A DNA stretch of 11,057 nucleotides from Nanobdellota archaeon (GTDB lineage Archaea > Nanobdellota > Nanobdellia > Woesearchaeales > CG1-02-33-12), in contig JAHIFA010000120.1 in the NCBI GenBank assembly GCA_018901315.1, positions 1 through 11,057 of the forward strand, written 5' to 3'. The position numbers and the translations under genes are program-made. Positions 6,421 to 11,057 of this stretch are shown piece after piece (positions within the stretch are counted from its first letter, which is position 1; each line of letters starts with the position of its first letter). The notes below the pieces were generated by a model. It worked only from the letters and a program-made list of their open reading frames with translations. It was not told the origin of the DNA and made no database searches.

Positions 6421-6606
6421 TTAAGCCTGTTGGCTAACTAACCACATGCCAAACAAGTAAGCAAGCGAGAGCCCTAATATGAGCGGTATAAACAATGTTG
6501 AAAAATCATGCGGCTGGAATATAAAGTAAAGGATTGCAAAAAATATTATAAACAATATAGAAATTGTTTTTATTGGACCCGGCTTAGACCTTTTTGGTTT
6601 TACCAT
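6421..6606 (-). CDS. Small two-helix membrane protein, function unknown
   Basis: This 61-residue protein has a basic N-terminus (MVKPKRSKPGP) followed by two hydrophobic segments (about 13-30 and 36-56) joined by a short polar turn, QPHDF. The positive-inside rule suggests that both ends face the cytoplasm. A TATA-like box (6630-6637) centred about 27 bases before the ATG and the absence of an SD fit a leaderless transcript. It diverges from another tiny membrane protein gene at 6709 and lies 49 bases before the start of the helical protein gene on the same strand. I do not recognise a family. That it is real rests on promoter placement and the orderly hydrophobic pattern. Confidence 0.65.
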   Translation of the reverse strand: MVKPKRSKPGPIKTISILFIIFFAILYFIFQPHDFSTLFIPLILGLSLAYLFGMWLVSQQA

Positions 6607-6629
6607 ACTTTAAATCTCTTATAACTAAT

Positions 6630-6637
6630 ATTTAAAT
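6630..6637 (-). promoter_or_regulatory. TATA-like box for the 61-residue membrane protein
   Basis: ATTTAAAT is centred about 27 bases before the minus-strand ATG at 6606. It is identical to the box serving the next gene on this strand (6393-6400). Confidence 0.55.
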
Positions 6638-6654
6638 CCATCGAAAACAAAAAT

Positions 6655-6662
6655 TTTAAATA
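6655..6662 (+). promoter_or_regulatory. TATA-like box for the 65-residue membrane protein
   Basis: TTTAAATA is centred about 50 bases before ATG 6709. It allows a leader of about 25 bases containing the SD. It lies only about 25 bases from the oppositely directed box at 6630-6637, so the two promoters may compete. Confidence 0.5.
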
Positions 6663-6697
6663 TAGGTAGTATTATATTATATATTAATTTAATCTTC

Positions 6698-6704
6698 GAG
6701 GTGA
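6698..6704 (+). promoter_or_regulatory. Shine-Dalgarno site for the 65-residue membrane protein
   Basis: GAGGTGA is a strong anti-SD match, with its GGTG 5 bases before ATG 6709. It makes this short frame convincing as a gene. Confidence 0.75.
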
Positions 6705-6708
6705 AAAA

Positions 6709-6906
6709 ATGAAGGAAAAAACAAAGGATTCAGTTAAGAAATTTTTTAAAATTATATTGGGTCTGCTATTAATAATAGCGGGAGTATGTACCTATGTTAC
6801 ATGGTATAAATGGTGGCCACAATTATGGACATTAATAAGAGGTGTTTTAGGTCTTATTATTATCCTTATAGGATTAATGTTTGTATTTATGGGATTTTCT
6901 GATTAA
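6709..6906 (+). CDS. Small two-helix membrane protein, function unknown
   Basis: This 65-residue protein has a lysine-rich N-terminus (MKEKTKDSVKKFFK), a first hydrophobic helix (about 14-30), a tryptophan-rich loop (TWYKWWPQLWTLI) and a second helix (about 44-62) with repeated glycines (RGVLGLIIILIGLMFVFMG). Both ends are predicted to face the cytoplasm, with the Trp/Tyr cluster at the outer membrane interface. A strong SD and a TATA-like box support it. The general pattern of two glycine-rich helices around a WWP loop looks like small proteins seen in other DPANN genomes, but this is recollection and carries no function. It converges on the aIF2 gamma gene, with a T-rich tract between them. 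Confidence 0.75.
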   Translation: MKEKTKDSVKKFFKIILGLLLIIAGVCTYVTWYKWWPQLWTLIRGVLGLIIILIGLMFVFMGFSD

Positions 6907-6907
6907 A

Positions 6908-6920
6908 TTTTTTTTATTTT
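6908..6920 (+). terminator. Oligo-T terminator after the 65-residue membrane protein
   Basis: Eight T, one A and four more T begin two bases after the stop codon. They overlap the stop codon of the converging aIF2 gamma gene. Confidence 0.5.
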
Positions 6921-8238
6921 ATTCTTTTATAATTCCATAACCAATCAAACGCCATCTTGTTCCTATCCTTCTTGAGATAGACACTCTTGATTCAGGCTCT
7001 GCACAAACAGGGATCTTCAGGCTGCAGCTGATAGAATCTTTTTTGAGTTCTGTAACAAATCCAACTGTTGCCGCAGAGTTAATATTCAACATAAGAATTT
7101 CATTTTGTTTTATTGGCTCTACAGAAGTATCTTCTTTAAGCCCAACAACCTTTTCAAGAAGATGGGTTTCAAGTTTAAATTCATACCATACCTTTGGTAA
7201 TTTTCCTTTTTTTCCAACAACAGACCCTGTTAAACTATCTGATTTTACAATTGCTGGGTCCAGCATGGTCATAACACCCACTGATCCGCCAGGGAAAATC
7301 TCCTTTACAGGGCATCCTCCTGTAATTAAGCCAACAATTTTTGTGGTTATTGGTTCCCACAATTTTTTTCCGCTTTTTTCCAAACTTCTTCCTGGCTTTA
7401 TTTCTATCTCATCATTAATCGTAAGCTTTCCCTGTTTTAATGCTCCACCTAAAATTCCACCCCTCATGTTTACAGGATCAGAACCGGGAGGATTAATGTC
7501 AAATGACCTTGCAACAAACATCATTGGCTCTTTTGATATATCTTTTTCAGGTGTTGGGAAAGATTCTTCAATAGCTTGAACCAAAACATCAATATTTGTG
7601 CTGTGCTGCGCAGATATTGGAATAATAAGAGAATTTTCATAGGATGTTCCTTTGATAAATTCTTTTATCTGGTTGTAGTTTTTTATTACCTGCTCGTCTG
7701 AAACAACATCTATCTTATTCTGCATAATAATTATCTTTTTTATTCCTGATATCTCCAAGGCCATTAAATGCTCTTTTGTTTGCGGCTGAGGGCATTCCTC
7801 ATTCGCAGCTATAAGCAGTAAAGCATAGTCTATTATAGTGGCTCCTGAGAGCATTGTTGCCATAAGGCTTTCATGACCGGGAGCATCAACAAAAGATACT
7901 TTTCTTAATGGCTTTGTTTTTGTTTTGCATCTCGGGCATTTATCATTAACACAAAAGCACTCTGGCTCCTTGCATTTAGGGCATTTCCTGAAAACAGTAT
8001 CTGCATAACCTAAACGTATTGTAATGCCTCTCTTGATTTCTTCAGAATGAGTATCAGTCCACTTGCCAGACAATGCTTTAACTAAGGTTGTTTTTCCATG
8101 GTCAACATGGCCAACCAATCCAATGTTTATTTCTGGCTGAACAGGTTCCTCAATTTTTTTTTCTTTTTTAGTTATTTTTTTTGAGGTTTTAGAACTCTTT
8201 TTTGTTTTGACCTTTTTTGTCTTAGCAATTTTTGGCAT
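6919..8238 (-). CDS. eif2g: Translation initiation factor aIF2 subunit gamma
   Basis: This is the GTPase core of the aIF2 heterotrimer, which carries initiator Met-tRNA to the small ribosomal subunit. All G motifs are present: GHVDHGKT (43-50), RGITI (70-74), DAPGH (118-122), NKID (174-177) and SA in IPISAQ (near 209). A zinc knuckle is formed by C86, C89, C101 and C104, with two further cysteines (C94, C96) between the pairs. Beta-barrel domains II and III follow, and the protein ends in RRIGTRWRLIGYGIIKE, as in the family. At 439 residues it exceeds the usual archaeal length of about 410, because the first ~31 residues are a lysine-rich low-complexity extension. It starts 3 bases after the eS6 stop without a clear SD, so it is probably translationally coupled. 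The eS6-aIF2 gamma pair is a conserved archaeal arrangement. Confidence 0.97.
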   Translation of the reverse strand: MPKIAKTKKVKTKKSSKTSKKITKKEKKIEEPVQPEINIGLVGHVDHGKTTLVKALSGKWTDTHSEEIKRGITIRLGYADTVFRKCPKCKEPECFCVNDKCPRCKTKTKPLRKVSFVDAPGHESLMATMLSGATIIDYALLLIAANEECPQPQTKEHLMALEISGIKKIIIMQNKIDVVSDEQVIKNYNQIKEFIKGTSYENSLIIPISAQHSTNIDVLVQAIEESFPTPEKDISKEPMMFVARSFDINPPGSDPVNMRGGILGGALKQGKLTINDEIEIKPGRSLEKSGKKLWEPITTKIVGLITGGCPVKEIFPGGSVGVMTMLDPAIVKSDSLTGSVVGKKGKLPKVWYEFKLETHLLEKVVGLKEDTSVEPIKQNEILMLNINSAATVGFVTELKKDSISCSLKIPVCAEPESRVSISRRIGTRWRLIGYGIIKE

Positions 8239-8241
8239 TTT

Positions 8242-8781
8242 TTATTTCTTGGCCTCTTCCTTTTTTTCTGCTAGTCCAGCAGCAGTCGGAACCTTTTCTT
8301 CTTTTTTAGGTTCTTTTTTTGCTTCAGATTTACCTTCTTGTTTTTCTTTTTTCTCAGGTTCTTTTTTAACCTCAGCGGGATTTTCCTCTGCTTTGTGTTT
8401 TTTTTCTTTCTTCTCTTCTTTTACCTTAAGAGGCTTGCCACTCAATATCTTGACATTTATCTGTGATATTTTGGCATGTATTGTGTTGCCGCAGACAGTT
8501 TTTCTCTGCTTTATCCCCTTTTCCTTGCTCTTTATTCCAACTCCCCCTACTGCAAGTATTTTCTTCCTTCCTGTTCCGAGAACATCCTTTCTCATTGGGA
8601 AACCGCAATAGTCTGAGCCGCCAGTTACTTCAACTTCAATATTCCCTATTCCAAGAAAATCCGCCTTTAGCTTGTCTCCTATCTTTAAGCCGAGAAATTT
8701 TCTCGCATTTTCATCCTTAACTTCCTTTTGATATGTTTTTCCTGTGTTTGCATCTGAAATAACAACTTTAAAATCAACCAT
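8242..8781 (-). CDS. rps6e: Small-subunit ribosomal protein eS6 (S6e) with lysine/glutamate-rich C-terminal extension
   Basis: Residues 1 to about 118 form the archaeal S6e core. Markers are the opening FKVVISDANTGKTYQKEV, the block TGGSDYCGFPMRKDVLG (53-69), which matches the family's GGSD-x-x-GFPMR-x-D-V, and KQRKTVCGNTIHAKISQINVKI (91-112). Archaeal S6e proteins commonly stop near there. Here about 60 further residues rich in Lys, Glu, Ala and Pro follow, with imperfect KKEP-type repeats (for example KKEPEKKEK and KKEPKKEEK). Such a tail is expected to be disordered and may touch rRNA. The start is set by an AGGAGG SD 7 bases upstream. The gene heads the operon with aIF2 gamma. Confidence 0.95.
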   Translation of the reverse strand: MVDFKVVISDANTGKTYQKEVKDENARKFLGLKIGDKLKADFLGIGNIEVEVTGGSDYCGFPMRKDVLGTGRKKILAVGGVGIKSKEKGIKQRKTVCGNTIHAKISQINVKILSGKPLKVKEEKKEKKHKAEENPAEVKKEPEKKEKQEGKSEAKKEPKKEEKVPTAAGLAEKKEEAKK

Positions 8782-8788
8782 TTTTATT

Positions 8789-8794
8789 CCTCCT
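8789..8794 (-). promoter_or_regulatory. Shine-Dalgarno site of eS6
   Basis: AGGAGG on the minus strand, 7 bases before the ATG at 8781, fixes the eS6 start. Confidence 0.75.
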
Positions 8795-8833
8795 AACCTT
8801 ATTTTATGATTATTAACAACTAGAATTTATGCC

Positions 8834-8843
8834 TTATATATAA
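8834..8843 (-). promoter_or_regulatory. TATA box of the eS6-aIF2 gamma operon
   Basis: TTATATATAA is a palindromic 10-base box centred 57-58 bases before the eS6 ATG. It allows a leader of about 30 bases carrying the SD. The same 10 bases stand at nearly the same distance upstream of ftsZ (10057-10066). Confidence 0.6.
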
Positions 8844-8876
8844 GTTTTATGAAAAAATTGGCTATGATTGTTTAAA

Positions 8877-8903
8877 TTTATACTAATACCTACATAGTAT
8901 AAA
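8877..8903. repeat. Inverted repeat (9-bp arms, 9-base loop) between ftsZ and the eS6 promoter
   Basis: TTTATACTA (8877-8885) and TAGTATAAA (8895-8903) are perfect reverse complements around ATACCTACA. The element lies downstream of the ftsZ oligo-T tract and about 35 bases upstream of the eS6 TATA box. It could be an operator or an RNA hairpin at the ftsZ 3' end. In such AT-rich DNA a 9-bp arm can also arise by chance. Confidence 0.35.
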
Positions 8904-8908
8904 ATGTT

Positions 8909-8916
8909 AAAAAAAA
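8909..8916 (-). terminator. Oligo-T terminator after ftsZ
   Basis: Eight consecutive T on the minus strand lie about 18 bases after the ftsZ stop codon and before the eS6 promoter, where a terminator is expected. Confidence 0.5.
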
Positions 8917-8934
8917 TAAATATTAAGAAATGTC

Positions 8935-10002
8935 TTATCTAAACACATTGATTCCAAGGTCATCACTGAATTCTTTGGAAGCACTTGCTTGCCTGCTGTT
9001 TTCTTTTCCAACAATCCATGGAGAATGTACTCCTGTCATGATTGTCATAACAGTAAGCTTTCCTTTCATGTTGTCATCAATTCTTGCTCCCCAGATAACA
9101 TTTGCATCCTGGTCCATTGATTCTGTTACAAGCTCTCCAATCCTGTTTACTTCATCCAATGTTAAGTCAGACCCTCCTGAAATATGTATTAATGCCCCTG
9201 TTGCACCTTCATAGCTTATATCTAATAATGGGTTTGCGAGAGCACCTCTTACTGCCTCTTCAACCCTGTTTGCTGTGTCAGAAGAGCCAACACCTATTGC
9301 TGCAACTCCTCCATTGTTCATTATTGCCTTTACATCTGCATAATCAAGGTTAACTAAAGATGGAACAGCTATTGTCTCAACAATCCCCTTTATCATTGTT
9401 GCAATTAACTCGTTTGCAACTGCAAAGGCCTGTTGCACTGGAAGATTGCCTGCAATGTTAACCAAGCGATTATTATCAATAACAATAACTGTGTCAGCAT
9501 TCTGCCTTAACTGCTGCAATCCAAACTCTGCCTTGTCAACCCTTGCCCTTTCTATACTGAATGGCATTGTAACTGTTCCAATGACAATTGCACCAACTTC
9601 TTTTGCAATCTTTGCAATCACTGGAGCAGCGCCTGTTCCTGTTCCTCCGCCCATTCCAGCACAAACAAATACCATATCAACTCCTTTAAGTGAGTCTTTT
9701 ACTTCGTTAATAGACTCATTTGCAGCCTCTGCACCTTTTTTTGGAAATCCGCCGCATCCAAGACCACGAGTTACATTCCTTCCCATCAATATTTTTTTGT
9801 CTGCCTCAGAAATATTAAGATGCTGCTGGTCTGTATTGGCTGCTATTATTTCAGCTCCCCTAATTCCTTTTTTATAAAGCCATGAAACCATGTTGTTGCC
9901 TGCCCCGCCAGCACCAAATACTTTTATGTTGGCTTGCCCTACCATTGATTCAATCTTATTTTCTTCAGCATTTTTTAATGCATTTTCGATGATAAAATCC
10001 AT
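8935..10002 (-). CDS. ftsZ: Cell division GTPase FtsZ
   Basis: FtsZ polymerises into the division ring at midcell. From the chosen start the protein has 355 residues. A nucleotide-binding segment VFGAGGAGNNMV (28-39), the tubulin signature GMGGGTGTGAAP (116-127) and the synergy-loop segment NLDYADVKAIM (218-228) with the catalytic acidic residues D220 and D223 are all intact, so an active GTPase is expected. After the globular part (to about 328), a tail of about 25 residues ends in DDLGINVFR. Such a short conserved C-terminal peptide usually binds membrane anchors. The frame runs 17 codons further upstream to an ATG at 10053. That start would lie upstream of the transcription start predicted from the TATA box at 10057-10066, whereas ATG 10002 has an AAGGAGGG SD directly before it. 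The gene has its own promoter and terminator. Confidence 0.96.
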   Translation of the reverse strand: MDFIIENALKNAEENKIESMVGQANIKVFGAGGAGNNMVSWLYKKGIRGAEIIAANTDQQHLNISEADKKILMGRNVTRGLGCGGFPKKGAEAANESINEVKDSLKGVDMVFVCAGMGGGTGTGAAPVIAKIAKEVGAIVIGTVTMPFSIERARVDKAEFGLQQLRQNADTVIVIDNNRLVNIAGNLPVQQAFAVANELIATMIKGIVETIAVPSLVNLDYADVKAIMNNGGVAAIGVGSSDTANRVEEAVRGALANPLLDISYEGATGALIHISGGSDLTLDEVNRIGELVTESMDQDANVIWGARIDDNMKGKLTVMTIMTGVHSPWIVGKENSRQASASKEFSDDLGINVFR

Positions 10003-10006
10003 TTTT

Positions 10007-10014
10007 CCCTCCTT
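10007..10014 (-). promoter_or_regulatory. Shine-Dalgarno site of ftsZ
   Basis: AAGGAGGG on the minus strand, 4 bases before ATG 10002, decides the ftsZ start over the more upstream ATG at 10053. Confidence 0.75.
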
Positions 10015-10056
10015 TTTGATATCCAAAATTGTATACTGATATATTTTAAACACATC

Positions 10057-10066
10057 TTATATATAA
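10057..10066 (-). promoter_or_regulatory. TATA box of ftsZ
   Basis: TTATATATAA is centred about 59 bases before ATG 10002 and predicts transcription start near 10035. It is identical to the eS6 box. Confidence 0.6.
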
Positions 10067-10125
10067 ACATTTCGTTTTTGTATATTAACTTAGTCGAGAA
10101 CTATAAAAAACCAATTTAATTTGGA

Positions 10126-10135
10126 TTTATAAATA
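10126..10135 (+). promoter_or_regulatory. TATA-like box, distal, for the winged-helix gene
   Basis: TTTATAAATA is about 68 bases before the proposed start at 10199, giving a leader of about 40 bases. A second candidate stands at 10156-10163. Confidence 0.4.
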
Positions 10136-10155
10136 TAATTATACAAAAAGCAACA

Positions 10156-10163
10156 TTTATATA
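10156..10163 (+). promoter_or_regulatory. TATA-like box, proximal, for the winged-helix gene
   Basis: TTTATATA is about 39 bases before the proposed start at 10199. It would place transcription start near 10186, so the SD would lie at the very 5' end of the mRNA. Confidence 0.45.
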
Positions 10164-10186
10164 TTAGTATAAATTATTAAGCTGCT

Positions 10187-10193
10187 GGGGGTG
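10187..10193 (+). promoter_or_regulatory. Shine-Dalgarno-like site before an ATA codon
   Basis: GGGGGTG pairs with the anti-SD if one G-U pair is allowed. Its GGTG ends 5 bases before ATA 10199, the spacing found at 624, 2915 and 6709. No ATG, GTG or TTG follows it in an open frame at a suitable distance. Confidence 0.55.
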
Positions 10194-10198
10194 TTAAA

Positions 10199-10609
10199 AT
10201 AGTAATATTATTTGACAGATTTAATCTATCTGATAACATATTTAATGTGATATTTGCCACAAAGCAGCAGAAGATAGTTGCTGAATTATTAATACAGCAC
10301 ATGAAAGAGAATGGTGGAGAGATAGGCAAATCAGAGATGTCTTTATTTGCCACAAAGCTGCATGAGGGCAACTTAATTACAGAGATTAACGAGCCTCAAT
10401 ATAAGGGGAAAAAAGTAAAGCTTTCATACAACAAAAGGCAGTTTTACGATAGAATTCTAACCCCAATGAAAAGCATGGGCATAATTTATTATGACCTTTA
10501 CAGGAAGACATATAAGATATCTGAAGCATTTAACAAAGAGATGGTAAAGATTGGTCTTTCGTGGCTCAGGGAATTAAGGAAACCGCCCTTAAATATTAAA
10601 AAAAGTTAA
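10199..10609 (+). CDS. Probable winged-helix DNA-binding protein (start uncertain: ATA 10199 or GTG 10247)
   Basis: From 10199 the protein has 136 residues; from the first conventional start codon, GTG 10247, it has 120. The body reads as a small helical domain with a wing-like end. It has a first helix (QQKIVAELLIQHMKENGG), a second after GEIGKSEMSLFATKL, a third around YNKRQFYDRILTPMKSMG, and a hairpin-like IIYYDLYRKTYKISEAF that fits a wing. A basic tail, WLRELRKPPLNIKKS, ends it. This resembles winged-helix regulators, but I recognise no specific family. No SD precedes GTG 10247, whereas a good SD precedes ATA 10199. The frame stays open back to a stop at 10178-10180. It diverges from ftsZ, with which it shares the intergenic region, and its stop directly abuts that of the aminopeptidase gene. 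Confidence 0.65.
   Translation: MVILFDRFNLSDNIFNVIFATKQQKIVAELLIQHMKENGGEIGKSEMSLFATKLHEGNLITEINEPQYKGKKVKLSYNKRQFYDRILTPMKSMGIIYYDLYRKTYKISEAFNKEMVKIGLSWLRELRKPPLNIKKS
10251..10358 (+). repeat. Pair of 15-base direct repeats inside the winged-helix gene
   Basis: TATTTGCCACAAAGC occurs at 10251-10265 and 10344-10358, 93 bases (31 codons) apart. The match extends to 18 of 19 bases. Both copies are in the same frame and encode FATK. Confidence 0.6.
10598..10604 (-). terminator. Oligo-T terminator after the methionine aminopeptidase gene
   Basis: Seven T on the minus strand begin 5 bases after the aminopeptidase stop. They lie inside the 3' end of the converging winged-helix gene. Confidence 0.4.
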
Positions 10610-11057
10610 TCAGAATTTAGTTAATATAATAGCTTTCTCATCGACCAGGATAGTATGCTCTGCCTGGCTTACAAGACCATTTTCCCTGTCTGCTAGAGGA
10701 GGATAACCTTTGATTACTCCTATATTTTCTAACTGTCTTAATGCAAGATTAACCCTGAATAAAGGAAATTTTTCCTCGAGCCACCATTTTGCAAAAGGAA
10801 GCCTTTTATATTTTTCTATCTCTTTAAGAACCTGCCTTGTTGTCGTATCTCTTACTGGCTTTTTTTGAATAAGTGAAAAAACAGTTGGATTAGATGTTTC
10901 AATAACAATCCCATAGCCGTCTGTTGCAAAGGGCTCTATTGCAAAAATATCCCCTTTCTTGATTTCTGTTTCATCACCATTATCATAATTTGGAATAGTT
11001 GGATTTGTATGGACTTCAAATTTTCCAAGGCCATGTCCGCTTAAATTCCTTACAGGA
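10610..11057 (-). CDS. map: Methionine aminopeptidase, type II (C-terminal part; 5' end outside window)
   Basis: About 148 C-terminal residues are present; the start lies beyond base 11057. Reading the minus strand, the fragment begins NLSGHGLGKFEVHTNPTIPN, which carries the metal-ligand histidine of GHGLG (codon at 11033-11035) and the second active-site histidine of EVH (11009-11011). It continues with IFAIEPFATDG, whose glutamate (10934-10936) is a metal ligand. It ends with GLVSQAEHTILV, whose glutamate (10658-10660) is the last metal ligand. The roughly 60-residue segment between the two glutamates, with KWWLEEKFPLFRVN, corresponds to the winged-helix-like insertion of type II (archaeal/eukaryotic) enzymes. 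The enzyme removes the initiator methionine from nascent proteins in the cytoplasm. It ends with TGA directly against the stop of the converging winged-helix gene. Confidence 0.93.
   Translation of the reverse strand, partial: PVRNLSGHGLGKFEVHTNPTIPNYDNGDETEIKKGDIFAIEPFATDGYGIVIETSNPTVFSLIQKKPVRDTTTRQVLKEIEKYKRLPFAKWWLEEKFPLFRVNLALRQLENIGVIKGYPPLADRENGLVSQAEHTILVDEKAIILTKF

Noticed and set aside
7043-7579. Long plus-strand frame opposite aIF2 gamma
   Set aside because: It is the antisense shadow of a securely identified GTPase gene; the translation has no family pattern and no promoter or SD precedes it.
8207-8720. Phe/Ser-rich plus-strand frames opposite the eS6/aIF2 gamma junction
   Set aside because: They are the complement of lysine/glutamate-rich low-complexity coding DNA, which yields Phe/Ser-rich nonsense that mimics membrane proteins.
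8877-8903. CRISPR repeat or transposon end
   Set aside because: Only one copy of the inverted repeat exists; there are no spacers, no transposase and no target-site duplication.
9446-9877. Plus-strand frame of 143 residues opposite ftsZ
   Set aside because: Antisense shadow of FtsZ, with Ala/Pro/Ile-rich artefact composition and no start signals.
10177-10371. Minus-strand frame of 64 residues, cysteine-rich, overlapping the winged-helix gene
   Set aside because: It runs antisense to the better supported plus-strand gene and has no SD; the cysteines come from the complement of repeated GCA/ACA codons.

Overview
This is an AT-rich stretch of an archaeal chromosome. The gene content settles the domain: ribosomal proteins eL33 (L35Ae), eL21 and eS6, initiation factor aIF2 gamma, RNA polymerase subunit Rpo4 (RpoF), a DUF655 protein and a type II methionine aminopeptidase, together with an FtsZ of the bacterial/archaeal cell-division type. 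The small intergenic gaps, overlapping convergent gene ends, lysine-rich low-complexity tails on translation proteins and several small orphan membrane proteins suggest a reduced DPANN archaeon, for example of the Woesearchaeota/Pacearchaeota kind. That lineage assignment is inference, since no rRNA is present.

Layout, left to right. Bases 1-565 (+) hold the C-terminal part of a TctA/DUF112-like membrane permease. A TldD-type metalloprotease follows at 624-2219 (+), then eL33 at 2292-2549 (+). On the minus strand a two-gene unit encodes a 333-residue exported or membrane protein with a charged coiled-coil-like tail (3940-2939) and a small membrane protein built from two repeats (2915-2568). 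A divergent promoter region separates these from the eL21-rpoF pair (4058-4712, +) and a DUF655 gene (about 4795-5355, +). A helical 339-residue protein of unknown function (6371-5352, -) ends in overlap with DUF655. Two tiny two-helix membrane proteins diverge from a shared promoter region (6606-6421, - and 6709-6906, +). The eS6-aIF2 gamma operon (8781-6919, -) and ftsZ (10002-8935, -) follow. A probable winged-helix protein (about 10199-10609, +) abuts the 3' end of a methionine aminopeptidase gene (11057-10610, -), which is cut by the window edge.

The window mainly serves translation (eL33, eL21, eS6, aIF2 gamma, nascent-chain methionine removal), with transcription (Rpo4), division (FtsZ) and protein turnover or peptide maturation (TldD) alongside.

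Gene starts fall into two classes. One class has a TATA-like box centred about 25-32 bases before the start codon and no Shine-Dalgarno (SD) sequence, as expected for leaderless or nearly leaderless mRNAs. The other has a box 46-60 bases away plus a clear SD, or only an SD inside an operon. In four genes the GGTG of the SD lies exactly 5 bases before the start codon. This regularity supports three start-site decisions: ftsZ at 10002, DUF655 probably at 4795, and a probable ATA (non-canonical or misread) start at 10199 for the winged-helix gene. No tRNA, rRNA, CRISPR array, insertion sequence or obvious defence system was seen, and no intergenic gap exceeds about 200 bases.
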